Shown here piece by piece: positions 26,682 to 39,000 of a DNA stretch of 64,000 nt. Numbering within the stretch: the stretch's first letter is position 1; every line of letters starts with the position of its first letter. Made by a program: the position numbers and the translations under genes. Source of the DNA: CAIWHR01 sp963741355. GTDB lineage: Bacteria; Pseudomonadota; Gammaproteobacteria; Burkholderiales; Casimicrobiaceae. The stretch lies in NCBI GenBank assembly GCA_963741355.1, contig CAVUIG010000019.1:248001-312000 (forward strand), given 5' to 3'. Below the pieces are notes generated by a model. It was not told the DNA's origin. It was given only the letters and a program-made list of their open reading frames with translations, and searched no databases.

Positions 26682-26789
26682 GTCGATCGCACCGTGATGG
26701 CAGGACTGCAATATGCCTTCATCGGCGCCCTCCCGCAAACAGGATGCGCTAGAGTCCGCCTGTCGCCGTCCGAAGCCCAATCGTCCCCG

Positions 26790-28230
26790 ATGAGCTCGCT
26801 CCTCTCCGACAACCCGCTGTGGCTGAACCTCTTCTTCGCCGCCGAGTGGATGGTTCGCCTCGCGATGCTGATCATCGTGCCGATGCGCCGCTCGCCCGAA
26901 GCGGCCAAGGGATGGCTGCTGCTGATCTTCTTCGAGCCGTCCGTCGGGCTCGCGCTCTACCTGTTGATCGGGCGGCCCACGCTGCCGAACTGGCGTCTCG
27001 CGCGGCAGACGGAATTCGACGAGCTTTCGCGTCCGCATTACGCGCGGCTCGCCAGCGAGCCCAACATCTTCCATCCGGACGTCGGTCCCACGATCAACCG
27101 CGCCGTCACGCTCGCCGAGAATCTCGGCGAGCTGCCGATCCTCGGCGGCAACGGCGCGGAAATCCTCGCGGTCTACGAGACGACGGTCGACCGGATCATC
27201 GCCGACATCGACGCGGCGCACGATCACGTGCATCTCCTCTTCTACATCATCGCCGACGACGCGACTTCGGCAGCGGGTGATCGCCGCGCTGCAGCGCGCG
27301 GTCGAGCGCGGCGTCAACTGCCGCGTCCTCGCCGATTCGCTGGGATCCCGACCCGAATTCCGCCGCATGCTGCCCCGGCTGCACCGCATGGGCATCCTCG
27401 CCGAGGAGTCGATGCGCCTGGGCTTTTTCGGCCGCACCGGCCGGCTCGACCTGCGCAATCACCGCAAGCTCGTCGTCGTCGACGGCCGCATCGGCTACAC
27501 GGGATCGCAGAACCTCGTCGACTCGACGTTCAAGAAGGGGCTCGACTACGAGGAGCTCAACGTCCGCCTGACCGGGCCGGTCGTGCTGGAGCTGCAGGCG
27601 GTGTTCGCCGAGGACTGGTACACCGAGACCGGCGAATTCCTGGGCGATCCGCGCTACTTTCCCGAGCCGCAGGTCGGCGGTGACGTCGCGGCGCAGGTGC
27701 TGCCGAGCGGCCCGGGCTATCCGCGCGAGAACAACCAGCGGCTCATCGTGTCGCTGATCCACGCGGCCAGCCGCCGCATCGTGATCACGATGCCCTACCT
27801 CATCCCGGACGACGCACTCATGCAGGCGCTGCAGACCGCGGTGCTGCGCGGCGTCGAGGTGACGCTGGTGGTTCCGCTGCAGATGGACCAGTACCTCGTG
27901 TGCCTCGCGCAGCGCTCGTATTACGACGAGCTGCTCGGCTCCGGCGTTCATATCTGCCGCTACGGCAAGCGCTTCCTGCACGCGAAGCACCTGTCGATCG
28001 ACGGCAGGATCGCGTGGATCGGCTCGTCGAATCTCGACATCCGCTCCTTCGCGCTCAACGCGGAAATCATCGTGCTCTGCTATGACACGCACGTCTGCTC
28101 GCGCCTCGCCGTCGAGCAGCGGCGCTATCTCAAGGAGGGCGAGATGCTGGACCTCGCGACGTGGCGGCGGCGCCGCGCCCCGGTCAAGTTCGCCGAGAAC
28201 CTCGCACGCCTGCTGAGCCCTCTGCTCTAG
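26790..28230 (+). CDS. cls: Cardiolipin synthase (ClsA type), one-base frameshift
   Basis: Membrane phospholipase-D-family enzyme joining phosphatidyl groups to form cardiolipin. Two N-terminal membrane helices (residues about 10-60) precede two PLD domains with HKD motifs: HRKLVVVDGRIGYTGSQN and HAKHLSIDGRIAWIGSSN. One extra T near 27272 breaks the frame between YIIADDAT and RQRVIAALQRAVERGV; corrected length about 479. Divergent from the PLP lyase with about 110 bp between. Confidence 0.88.
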
Positions 28231-28248
28231 GGGGCGACCGGCGGACGC

Positions 28249-29058
28249 TCACTGCCATTCCGCGATCGACGGGACGCGCAACGACTCGATCTCGGGCAGA
28301 TCGAATCCGAAATGTTCCGCGACGAGCGTGCGGAGCGCCGCGCGATCGGCCAAATGCGCGGTTTCGATCCGCGCGCCGCGCACGATCGTCACCTCCCGGT
28401 TCAGCACGGAGACACGCCCGTCCTGCGTCAGCGCGCGCAGCAAGATCCGGTTCACGAACCCTGATGCCGGATGCGTCGCCGTGTAGTGGTTCGCCATCGC
28501 GAAATCGGCCGCGTTGTCGTGCTCCAGCGTCGTCGTCCACGCCGCGACGGACGTCTCCGGGGTCTGCGCGCGCAGTGTCCAGCCGGCCTCGATGCGCTCC
28601 ATCCAGTGGGTATCGCCTCCGTAGCTCGCCTTGACGCCGTCCTGCAACGGCACGGGAACGTTCGGCGCGAGGCGCCCGAATCCGGGGTCGACGACGAACG
28701 TGCCCTCGGCGAGCGGCACCGTGAGGAACATGTGTCCGCGCGGCGCCTCGGTGGCCGGCACCATCAGGATGACGCGCGCCGAATGCCGGACCGGCGCGAA
28801 GCCGAGCGCCTCGAGCACCGCGGCGAAGAGCGTCGCGTGCTCGAAGCAGTAGCCGCCGCGGCGCGCGGTCACGAGCTTCGCCTGGAGGCCTTCGAGGTCG
28901 AGCCGTGGCGGCCGGCCGAGAAGCACGTCGAAATTCTCGAACGGAATGGCCGCCATGTGCGCGCGCAGCAGTCCCGCCAGCGTGTCGTAGCCGGGTGCGC
29001 TCGGCCCGCTCCAGCCGATGCGATCGAAGTAGGCGTCGAGCCCGATCGGCGACGTCAT
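28249..29058 (-). CDS. nat: Arylamine N-acetyltransferase
   Basis: A 269-residue NAT family protein. The catalytic triad is visible: Cys in RRGGYCFEHATLF, His in APRGHMFLTV, Asp in VVDPGFGRLAPNVP. It transfers acetyl from acetyl-CoA to arylamines or hydrazines. Convergent with cls (18 bp between stops). Confidence 0.92.
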   Translation of the reverse strand: MTSPIGLDAYFDRIGWSGPSAPGYDTLAGLLRAHMAAIPFENFDVLLGRPPRLDLEGLQAKLVTARRGGYCFEHATLFAAVLEALGFAPVRHSARVILMVPATEAPRGHMFLTVPLAEGTFVVDPGFGRLAPNVPVPLQDGVKASYGGDTHWMERIEAGWTLRAQTPETSVAAWTTTLEHDNAADFAMANHYTATHPASGFVNRILLRALTQDGRVSVLNREVTIVRGARIETAHLADRAALRTLVAEHFGFDLPEIESLRVPSIAEWQ

Positions 29059-29228
29059 GTGGATATCCTCAGTCGCCCCGCTGATGCGGAGCGCACGATT
29101 GTCATTCTCGTCCGCCTGCGCCGGGCCGGCAAGGCGCGGCGCCGCCGGATTGCGCTAGACTCACGCGCTGGATATTGGAGGCGCGGAACGCGCTTCCGCC
29201 TGCGGCTCTCGAACGAGGAACGACGTCG

Positions 29229-29841
29229 ATGAAAATCCTGTATTCGCCTGCATCGCCCTTCGTGCGCAAGTGCCTCGTCGCCGCCCACGAGCTCGGCCTC
29301 AACGACCGCATCGAGCGCATCCCCGCCGCCGCGCATCCGGTCAACCGCGATCCGTCGATCGTCGCGCACAACCCGCTCGGCAAGGTGCCGACGCTGATCA
29401 CCGACGACGGCGCAGCGCTCTACGACAGCCGCGTCATCTGCGAATATCTCAATGCGCAGGGCGACGGCCATCTGATCCCGGGCCGCGGCGCCCGAGCGCT
29501 GGCAGGTGCTCACCGCGCAATCGCTCGCCGACGGCATCATGGACGCCGCGGTGCTGACGCGCTACGAGACCGTCGCGCGGCCGGAAGCGCTGCGCTGGAG
29601 CGACTGGAGCGCGGGACAGCTGGAGAAGGTGACCTCCGCGCTCGCCCTCTTCGAGCAGCGCGCGCCGGAATTCGGAGACCGCGTCGACATCGGGATCATC
29701 GCGTTCGGCTGCGCGCTGGGCTACCTCGATTTCCGCTTCGCGCATCTCGCGTGGCGCGACCGGCATCCCAACGCCGCCGCCTGGTTCGAGTGGTTCGGCG
29801 GACGCGATTCGATGGTGGCGACCCGGCCGCCGGCGGCCTGA
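29229..29841 (+). CDS. Glutathione S-transferase, one-base frameshift
   Basis: About 203 residues. The N-terminal thioredoxin-fold domain begins MKILYSPASPFVRKC, a catalytic Ser/Cys region, followed by HNPLGKVPTLITDDG and LYDSRVICEYL, the glutathione-binding motifs. After an extra G at about 29487 the helical domain follows (TAQSLADGIMDAAVL, GCALGYLDFRF). Removing the base gives HLIPAAPERWQVLTAQS. Soluble, cytoplasmic; substrate unknown. Confidence 0.87.
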
Positions 29842-29931
29842 TCGGATCGGCGGACTTTTCGCGCCGGCCGCTTCCTCCGTGATACGCTTTTCCGTGCCGT
29901 CTTCCGTGGAGTCGAATCCCGCTCCTGCGCC

Positions 29932-30850
29932 ATGAACCGCAGCGAATTCCTCAGGCTCATCGCCGGCGCCGCGATCGGCGTGCGCCGTCCCGCGAGTCCT
30001 CGGCGCGAATCCGCCCGCGACTGAACGAATGCACACCCGCCCGATTCCGTCGACGCGCGAGCCGCTTCCGGTCGTCGGCTGCGGCACGTGGCGCACGTTC
30101 GATGTCGGGGGAAGCGCCGCCGACCGCGCCCCGCTGATCGACGTGCTGCAGATCCTGTTCGGGAGCGGCGGATCCGTCATCGACTCGTCGCCGATGTACG
30201 GCGCCGCCGAAGATGTGGTCGGCGACGTGCTGGCGACGATGCATGCGCGCGACAAAGCGTTCATCGCGACCAAGGTCTGGACGACCGGACGCGAATCCGG
30301 CATCACGCAGATGAAGCGGTCGATGGAACTGCTGCGCACCGACCGCATCGACCTCCTGCAGGTGCACAACCTGGTCGACTGGCGGACGCAGTTGGCGACG
30401 CTCCGCGCCTGGAAGAAGGAAGGCCGAATCCGCTACGTCGGCATCACGCACTACACCCCGAGTGCGTATGGCGAGCTCGAGTCGGTGATGCGCGCCGAGA
30501 CGCCGGACTTCGTCCAGCTCGACTACGCGCTCAACGACCGCGCCGCGGAGGAGCGGCTGCTGCCGCTCGCGCAGGATCGCGGCATCGCGGTGATCGTCAA
30601 CCGGCCCTTCGGCGGCGGCGGCCTCCTGGGATCGATGCTGGGCAAGCCGCTGCCCGCGTGGGCCGCCGACATCGGCTGCGAGACCTGGGCGCAGGTGCTC
30701 CTCAAGTTCGTGCTCGCGAATCCCGCGGTGACGTGCGTCATTCCCGGCACCGGGAAACCCGAGCACATGAAGGACAACGTGCGCGCGGGGTTCGGACGCT
30801 ATCCCGACGCCGCGCTCCGCGCAAAGATGCTGGCCGTGCTGCCGGGTTGA
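29932..30850 (+). CDS. Aldo/keto reductase with N-terminal export signal, one-base frameshift in the signal
   Basis: The core (from about 30029) has the aldo/keto reductase features GCGTWRTFDVG, VIDSSPMYGAAEDVVG with the catalytic Tyr, KVWTTGRESG and VTCVIPGTGKPEHM. Just upstream, MNRSEFLRLIAGAAI continues, if one G near 29977 is dropped, as ACAVPRVLGANPPATERM in frame with the core. The gene therefore starts at 29932 and carries a signal peptide, as other export-type aldo/keto reductases do. The first 32 residues would be missed if the internal ATG were taken. Confidence 0.75.
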
Positions 30851-30947
30851 GCGCGCTTAGCCACCTCCGCCGCGCGAATCGCATCGCCGTGCCGGCGCGC
30901 CACAGCGAGAGTCCGCGCGCGTCGGCCAACATTCCACGGGAAATCCG

Positions 30948-31544
30948 ATGAAGCCACGCGACGCCGCAGCTCCGACCGCTTCCACGGACGAGAGGCTGGC
31001 CACGATCGCGCCCGAACACTACACCGACCTGCAGCGCAAGTCCGCCGACGAGTTCGTCGCGGCGCGCGGCGTGCCGGTGTTCGGCCCGTTCGAGCCGCTG
31101 ATGCACAGCCCGAAACTGATGGGCCTCACACGCGCGATGGGCGATTACCTGCGCTACGACTCGGCGATCGGCAACACGCTCTCCGAGCTCGCCATCCTCG
31201 TCACCGCGCGCGAATGGACGCAGGATTACGAATGGCACGTGCATCATCCGGTCGCGCTCGCGGCCGGGATCAGGTCGGAGATCGCCGACGCGATCGCCGA
31301 AGGGCGGCGTCCGGCCGGCATGAGCGATGACGAGGAGATCGTCTACGACTTCTCGGTCGAGCTGCAGCGGACGAAGCGCGTCTCCGACCGCACGTTCGAG
31401 CGCGCCGAAAAGCGCTTCGGCCCGAAGGGCGTCGTCGACCTCACCGGCATCAACGCGTACTACGCGCTTCTGGCGATGCAGCTCAACGTCGCGTGCTACC
31501 AGCCGCCGAAGGACGCGAAACGCCTGCCGCGCCTGTCGCCGTAG
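30948..31544 (+). CDS. Carboxymuconolactone decarboxylase family protein
   Basis: A 198-residue AhpD/CMD-fold protein, with GNTLSELAILVTAREWTQDYEWHVHHPVALAAG, the PcaC-like helical signature with conserved Glu and His. The CxxC of peroxidase-type AhpD is absent, so a thiol peroxidase role is unlikely. Real substrate unknown. Confidence 0.83.
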   Translation: MKPRDAAAPTASTDERLATIAPEHYTDLQRKSADEFVAARGVPVFGPFEPLMHSPKLMGLTRAMGDYLRYDSAIGNTLSELAILVTAREWTQDYEWHVHHPVALAAGIRSEIADAIAEGRRPAGMSDDEEIVYDFSVELQRTKRVSDRTFERAEKRFGPKGVVDLTGINAYYALLAMQLNVACYQPPKDAKRLPRLSP

Positions 31545-31557
31545 GCGTGCCGCACGA

Positions 31558-32914
31558 TCAGCTGCGCTCGCGCACCGGCATTTCGGTCGCGCCGCTCGCG
31601 CCTCGATCGGACACGCGCGCCCGCGTCTCCTGAGCGCGGCCGAGCGTGAGCGCCAGCACGAGCCAGCCTGCGGCAAGCGGCACCGTCGCCAGCGCAATCG
31701 TCGACAGCTCGAGCCCTGCGCCGCGCAGGAGCGAGAACGCCCAGCCGCCCACGGCGTCGGCGCCGCGGAACACGACGATGTCGATCACGTTCTTCGCCTT
31801 GTATTTCTCGTCGCGGCGGAGCACGGTGAACAGCACCTCGCGCGCCGGATTCGACAGCGCGAAGTTCGCGGTGCGCTGCAGCGCCTGGAACGCGATGACG
31901 ACCGCGAGGGCGGGGATCCACGCGAGCACGAGGAAACCCACGCCGAACACCAGCGGCAGGAACGCCGCCGCGCGGCCCACGCCGAGGCGCGCGATGAGCC
32001 GTCCCGTCGCGAAGAACTGGACGGCGATCGTCAGTATCCCGACCACGAGATCGATCGTCGCGAAGATGCGTGTGCGCACCGCCGGGTCGTCGGAAGCCGC
32101 CGCGACGATGTTCGCCTGCTCGAAGTAGAGAAAGGTCCCGGCGATCGACAGCAGCGCGACCCACAGCGCGATGCCGGCGAGATAGGGCGAGCGCAGGATC
32201 ATCGCGAGGCCGGCGAGCCAGCCGCCGCCGAGTCCCCTGGATTCCTCCGCTTTCGCGACCGCGTGTTCGCCCGAATCCGGTGCGCTCGCGCGCTCGCGCG
32301 CCGGCGCGGCGGATTCGAGCCGCTTCGCGCAAAGGACCGCGAGCTCCAGCAGCAGCGCGGCGACGATCAGCAGATTGACCGGCCCCAGGGGAACGGCGAG
32401 CGCGACCGTCACCGCCGGGCCCGAGCAGCGCGCCGGCCGATCCGCCCGCGGCGATGAACCCGAACAGGCGCTTCGCCTGCTCGCTCGAATACAGGTCGGC
32501 CATGAACGACCAGAACACCGACACGGCGAACAGGTTGAAGACGCTGATCCAGACGAAGAACACGCGCGCGACGTCCGCCAGGGCGACGCCGAACGTGAGC
32601 AGCAGCCAGAAGATCGCGATGTTGACGACGAAGAAATGGTAGACCAGCGGAATGAAGCGGCGGCGCGGCAGCGCTGCGACGACCCAGCCGAACAGCGGCA
32701 CCGCGGCCAGCATGACGACGAAGGTGGCGGTGAACATCCACTGCAGGTTCTTCACGCCGCCGGCGATGCCCATTTCGTCGCGCAGCGGCCGCAGCACGTA
32801 ATAGCCCGCGAGCAGGCAGAAGAAATAGGCGAACGACCAGCACAGCGCCGCCACTTCCTCGGGGCGCACCGCGACGACCCGGGCGAGCCTGCGCCGGAGC
32901 GTCTCGCCCTTCAT
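31558..32914 (-). CDS. MFS/Npt1-like (NTP/NDP exchanger family) transporter, one-base frameshift
   Basis: About 451 residues, twelve predicted helices. The beginning (YYVLRPLRDEMGIAGGVKNL) and the segment NPAREVLFTVLRRDEKYKAK are typical of the Npt1/Npt2 nucleotide-transporter-like family also found in free-living proteobacteria. Substrate in such bacteria is not known. An extra C in the GGGCCC run near 32419 splits the gene between GALLGP and AVTVALAVPLGPVNLL. A stretch of acidic linker lies in the middle. Confidence 0.78.
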
Positions 32915-33029
32915 GGCGCGCCGGTCTCCCCGCGCATGTCCTCCGGGCAGCCCGGTGGCGGCCGCGGCGGCGCGGCGAAATCGCCGGTGTGCCGCGCGCT
33001 CACCGCGAACGCCGCGCCGGTCTCGACCG

Positions 33030-33783
33030 TCACGAGCCCATGCCGAGCGTCTTGCGCAATTCCGCCGCGGTCATCGCCTTGCCGAAGGCCGGCGTGCCGG
33101 GATCGAAGTCCTTCGCCTTCGCGAGCCCACCCACGACGACCGGCTCGAAGCCCGCGGACACGACGAGGCGCTTCGCGACCTCGAGCGCCGCCGCGTCGTC
33201 GCCCGCCAGCGGAATCGCGACCTTGTCCCCGGCGCGATTCGTCTCGCTGCGCAGCGAGTTGAACCCGACCGAGTTGAACGCGCGCACGAGACGCGCGCCG
33301 GAAAAATACTCCGCCGACGCGAGACCGGCTGCCTTTGGCCTTCACCGCGTTCGCCATGTCGCCGTCGCGCGACGGGATCGGATTCGACGTGTCGAGGATC
33401 ACCTTGCCCTTGACGGAGTCGGCGATGTCGCGGGCGAGCTGCGGAATCGCGCTGTACGGGACCGACACGAGCACGACGTCGCCGAACGCCGCCGCCTGCA
33501 CCGGGGTTCCCGCGCTCGCGAGGGATCCGAGGCGCGCCGCCAGTTCCTTGTCGTGCGCGAGGTCGAGCGAGGAGAACATCACCGGGTAGCCGGCCTTCAC
33601 CCACAGCTCGCCCAGCGTGCCGCCGATCCGGCCGGAGCCGATGACGCCGATCTTGAGGCTCGCATTGGCCGCGTCCGCCGATCGGGCCGGTCGCGGCCAG
33701 CCGACGATGACGCCGGCGCTCGCGGCGAGCGCCAGTCCAAGAAACGCGCGACGGCGGAGCTTGGGGAAATCGTTGGTGTCCAT
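33030..33783 (-). CDS. NADP-binding oxidoreductase (F420-dependent NADP reductase fold), Tat-exported, one-base frameshift
   Basis: About 250 residues. N-terminal Tat signal (RRRAFLGLALAASAGV), then a Rossmann fold of the NADP oxidoreductase/F420 type (KIGVIGSGRIGGTLGELWVKAGYPV), DVVLVSVPYSAIPQL, ILDTSNPIPSRDG and a C-terminal ARLVRAFNSVGFNSLRSE. The break near 33330 is an extra base; dropping it gives AVKAKGAGLASAEYFSGARLV. Export of an NAD(P) protein is uncommon but the signal is clear. Function unknown. Confidence 0.75.
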
Positions 33784-33871
33784 GGCATTCTCCAGGTTCG
33801 CTGATCGGGTGCTGCTGGTGCGCTGCTTTGGCAGCGCGGGCGGGAAAATGTTCGGCGCGGCCAGGCCATCG

Positions 33872-33919
33872 CCCCGCAACAGCCGGATTCTACGATCAAC
33901 GCTTTCCGGCTGTGCGGGG
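33872..33919. repeat. Long interrupted hairpin between divergent genes
   Basis: CCCCGC-aa-CAGCCGG pairs with CCGGCTG-t-GCGGGG across a 19-base loop. It lies between two divergent start codons, where a terminator would be unexpected, so it may be an attenuating or binding structure. Confidence 0.45.
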
Positions 33920-34013
33920 TCGCGACCGCGTGCGAACCGGGGCCGCGCCGACCCCGGAACGGCGTTCCGGAAGTAGTATTCGGGCTCGCGGACGCGCGCC
34001 CATCGATCCTTCC

Positions 34014-34940
<927 letters not shown>

Positions 34941-35703
34941 ATGAACGTCCACGCGATCCGCGCGATCTACCGCTTCGAGATGGCGCGCACCTGGCGCACG
35001 CTGATGCAGAGCATCATCTCGCCGGTGATCTCGACGTCGCTCTACTTCGTCGTCTTCGGCGCGGCGATCGGCTCGCGCATCCAGGAGGTCGGCGGCGTCA
35101 GCTACGGCGCCTTCATCGTGCCCGGCCTGATCATGCTGTCGCTGCTGACGCAGAGCATCTCCAACGCGTCGTTCGGCATCTACTTTCCGCGAGTTCACCG
35201 GCACCATCTACGAGCTGCTGTCGGCGCCGGTGTCCTACCTCGAGATCGTGGTCAGCTACGTCGGCGCGGCGGCGACCAAGTCGATCATCCTCGGCCTCAT
35301 CATCCTCGCCACCGCGGGCTTCTTCGTGCCGCTGCAGATCGTGCACCCGGTGTGGATGCTGGTGTTCCTGGTGCTGACGGCGGTGACGTTCAGCCTGTTC
35401 GGCTTCATCATCGGCATCTGGGCCGACGGCTTCGAGAAGCTGCAGCTCGTGCCGCTGCTGATCGTCACGCCGCTGACGTTCCTCGGCGGCAGCTTCTACT
35501 CGATCGACATGCTGCCGCCGTTCTGGCAGAAGGTCACGCTGTTCAACCCGGTGGTCTACCTGATCAGCGGCTTCCGCTGGAGCTTCTACGGCATCGCCGA
35601 CGTCGGCGTCGGCGTCAGCCTGGCGATGACCGCCGCGTTCATGGCGATCTCGCTCGCGATCGTCGCCTGGATGTTCAAGACCGGTTATCGGCTGAAATCC
35701 TAG
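34941..35703 (+). CDS. yadH: ABC-2 type transporter permease (YadH-like), one-base frameshift
   Basis: A six-helix permease closely resembling E. coli YadH: SPVISTSLYFVVFGAAIGSR, YGAFIVPGLIMLSLLTQSIS, PLTFLGGSFYSIDMLPPFWQ and NPVVYLISGFRWSFYG. An insertion near 35189 changes frame between NASFGIYFP and FTGTIYELLSAPVSY. Corrected length about 253. The ATG follows GGAGGAG, which favours separate translation. Substrate unknown. Confidence 0.85.
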
Positions 35704-36039
35704 AACTGGGACACCCAGTCACGGTTATGGCACAGCAAAAATTTGACTTGGGCACAACGGCTGCTTTCGACACTGAACAGTCCTTCGAGCTTCCGAGTAC
35801 CGGACGTTCATTTGCACGGAAGCTGACGTTGGATCAATTGCCACCGGGACGCCAACCGAGCCGATGACGCGCCGGCGGGAACGACCGGAATGTCAAACCG
35901 CGGCGAACTAATCGGTCGAACCCAAGCAAACGCTTGATAAGGGATTAACATTTAATCCAGCAGCGGGGTACTACTTTGTCGGTCAAACTCTCCGTTGCCC
36001 TCTCGAAAGCTCGCGATGAATCCGTGCGGAGGGGCTGCG
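35704..36039 (+). other. Intergenic stretch, left edge of a less GC-rich block
   Basis: No gene seen. A small hairpin ACTGGG-ACA-CCCAGT lies at 35705-35719, just after the yadH stop. From here base composition drops visibly (runs such as GGATTAACATTTAATCC), unlike the preceding genes. Promoter signals for the next gene should lie here but none stands out. Confidence 0.4.
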
Positions 36040-39000
36040 ATGCAACAGATTGCTGACTGGCTCCAAATGCTTGGCTTGTCCGAGTACGCTGAGTGCTTTG
36101 CGCAGAACGATATCGATTTTGCGATCCTCGGTGACCTGACCGATCAAGACTTCGAAAAGATCGGCGTTGCGTCACTCGGCCATCGTCGCAAGCTGTTGCG
36201 TGCAATCGCCAACCTCGAAGGCGCGGAGAAAGGCGCACCTGCAGCCCCCGCGCCTGCTCCGTCTGCGACGCCGCGAGCAGCCGAATCTGCCGAACGCCGC
36301 CAAGTGACAGTGATGTTCTCGGACCTCGTCGGTTCGACGGCACTCTCGGGGTGCATGGACCCTGAAGACCTCCGCGAGGTCATTTCGGCCTACCAGAAGT
36401 GCGTCGCCGAGACCGTGCAGCGTTTTGGCGGGTTCGTAGCGAAGTACATGGGCGATGGCGTCCTCATTTATTTCGGCTACCCGCAGGCACACGAGGACGA
36501 CCCGGAGCGGGCTACACGGGCGGGGCTGCGACTGGTCACCGCCGTTGGTGACCTGAAGGATACGCACGCGCCTTTGCAGACCCGCGTGGGCATCGCGACA
36601 GGATTGGTGGTGGTCGGCGACATGATCGGCTCGGGAGACGCGCAAGAGCGGGGCATTATAGGGGAGACACCGAACCTTGCTGCGCGCTTGCTGGGCCTTG
36701 CAGAGCCCAACACGGTCGTAATTGCTGAGAGCACCCGTAAACTCCTGGGCAACCTGTTTGAGCTTGCGGACCTTGGCGCCCGGGACCTCAAGGGCATCGC
36801 GAGGCCAGTGCGGGCCTGGACGGCGATACGCCCGAGCCGCGTCCAAAGCCGCTTCGAGGCACTGCACGCGAGCGGATTGACTGAGCTTGTCGGTCGGGAA
36901 GAAGAACTTGATTTACTGCGGCGGCGCTGGTCGAAAGCAAAGGCTGGTGAAGGGCAAGTTGTCCTCTTGTCGGGCGAAGCAGGCATTGGCAAGTCCCGGC
37001 TAGCGACGGCCTTGCTCGAAACCGTTGCCGTCGAGCCATACACACGGCTCCGCTATTTCTGCTCGACGCATCACCAAAACAGCGCGCTATATCCCGCAAT
37101 AGTTCAGCTCGAAAGCGCCGCTGGTTTCGCGCGCGATGATGACGGCGAAACTAAGCGCGCCAAGTTGCGCGAGCTGCTCCATGGCACTTATGCTGATAAA
37201 TTTGAGTTGATTGCCGAGCTACTGTCGTTGCCCAATGCGGCAACCGATTTTAACCTTAGCCCCCAACGTAAGCGCGAAAGACTGTTCGAATCCTTGATCA
37301 ACGAAATGGAGGCGCTCTCGCGGCAACGGCCGGTATTGGCAATGTTCGAGGATGCCCACTGGATCGATCCGACGTCGCGCGAGTTGCTCGACCTGATGGT
37401 TGACCGGGTGCGGCGCATGCCGGTTCTACTCATTGTTACGTTCCGACCCGAGTTCCAGCAAAGCTGGGTCGGTCAGCCGCATGTGACGATGCTGGCCCTC
37501 AATCGCCTGGATGGCCGGCATATTGCCGCGCTAGTGCTCAGCTTGGCCGGAAACACTGCCCTTGGCAGCGAGGTCGTACAAGAAATCGCCGAGCGCACGG
37601 ACGGCGTGCCGTTGTTCGTCGAGGAGCTGACCAAGGCGGTCCTCGAACGGGCCGACCAGGATCGTGGGGTAGCGGCTGTGTTGTCGACTACTAGCCCGCT
37701 GCCTGCGCTGGCCGTTCCCGCAACGCTGCACGCCTCTCTGATCGCGCGGCTCGATCGCATCGGGCCGGCGGCCAAGGACCTGGCGCAGATCAGCTCGGTG
37801 CTTGGGCGCGATTTCACCTATGAGCTGATCGAGCGGTTGGCGGCGCGTCCAAAGCCTGACCTCGACAGCGCGCTCGCGCAACTGACCGAGGCCGGCCTAT
37901 TGTTCTGCCGCGGTCTGCCGCCAGAAGCGGTGTACTTGTTCAAGCACGCACTGGTGCAGGATGCCGCCTACGACACCTTGCTGCGCGCAAGGCGACAGGA
38001 CCTGCATGCGCGGGTCGCGGCGGTGCTGGAGCATCATTTTGCCGATCTCGTCGAGCGCCAGCCCGAACTTCTGGCTCACCATCTGACCGCCGCAGGCGAT
38101 GTCGAGCGCGCGGTGGACCAATGGCTCCAGGCCGGCAATCATGCCGCAGCGCGCTCGACGCCTTTAGAGGCGATACGCCATTTCGAGCGTGGTCTTGCAG
38201 TACTCTCGGCACTCCCCGAGGGTCCGGCTCGGGAGGGGCGGGAGATTGAACTGCAACTCGCCCGCGGTCTGTCGTTGTTCACGGCCAAAGGGTTCAGTGC
38301 GGTCGAGGCGCCTGAAGCCTATGCCCGTGCCCGCGAACTGGCCGAGCGGCGGGGAGATCCGCGTCAACAGTTCATGGCGGTGTACGGCCTCTGGCAATCG
38401 GCCAACGGTGCCGGCAGGATCTACGATTGCCGCACATTGTCGAACCGACTGCTGCAACTGACCGCGGGTAAGGCGGACGACGCGTTGCACCTGCAGGCCC
38501 ATCACAGCGCTTGGGCGACCTCCATTTTCGCTGGGGACCCGGCGGCGGCCCGCGAGCACAGCGAGGCGGGGCGGCGGCTCTATGATCCCGAGCGGCACCG
38601 GTCTCACCGCACGCTTTATGGCGGGCACGATCCCGGCGTTTGCGCCGATAGCCTCGGTGCGGTTGGTCACTGGCTACTAGGGTATCCCGACAAGGCTTTG
38701 GCGATCGGTAGCCAAGCATTGGCGTTGGCCGAGGACATCGCTCACCCGTTCAGCCTCGGACTAGCCTTGCTGTTCAACGGGATGCTACGCCTCGACTGCG
38801 GCGAGCCCGAATTGGCAGTGCAACGGCTCGAAGCGGCCGAGGCGCTAGCTTCTGAGCAACGGCTCGGATTCGCGTGGCCACCGCAGTTCCTACGTGGCGC
38901 CGCGCTGAGCGCGCAGGGAGCGTTCAAGGAATCGATCGCCTGCCTGCGCGCGGGGCTCGCCAGCCAGCTCGGCGTGTCCTTTCGTCCCTACGGGCTTGTC

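Noticed and set aside
24999..26760. Long plus-strand frame leading into cardiolipin synthase
   Set aside because: Antisense to the amine oxidase and PLP lyase; only the part from 26790 is the real gene.
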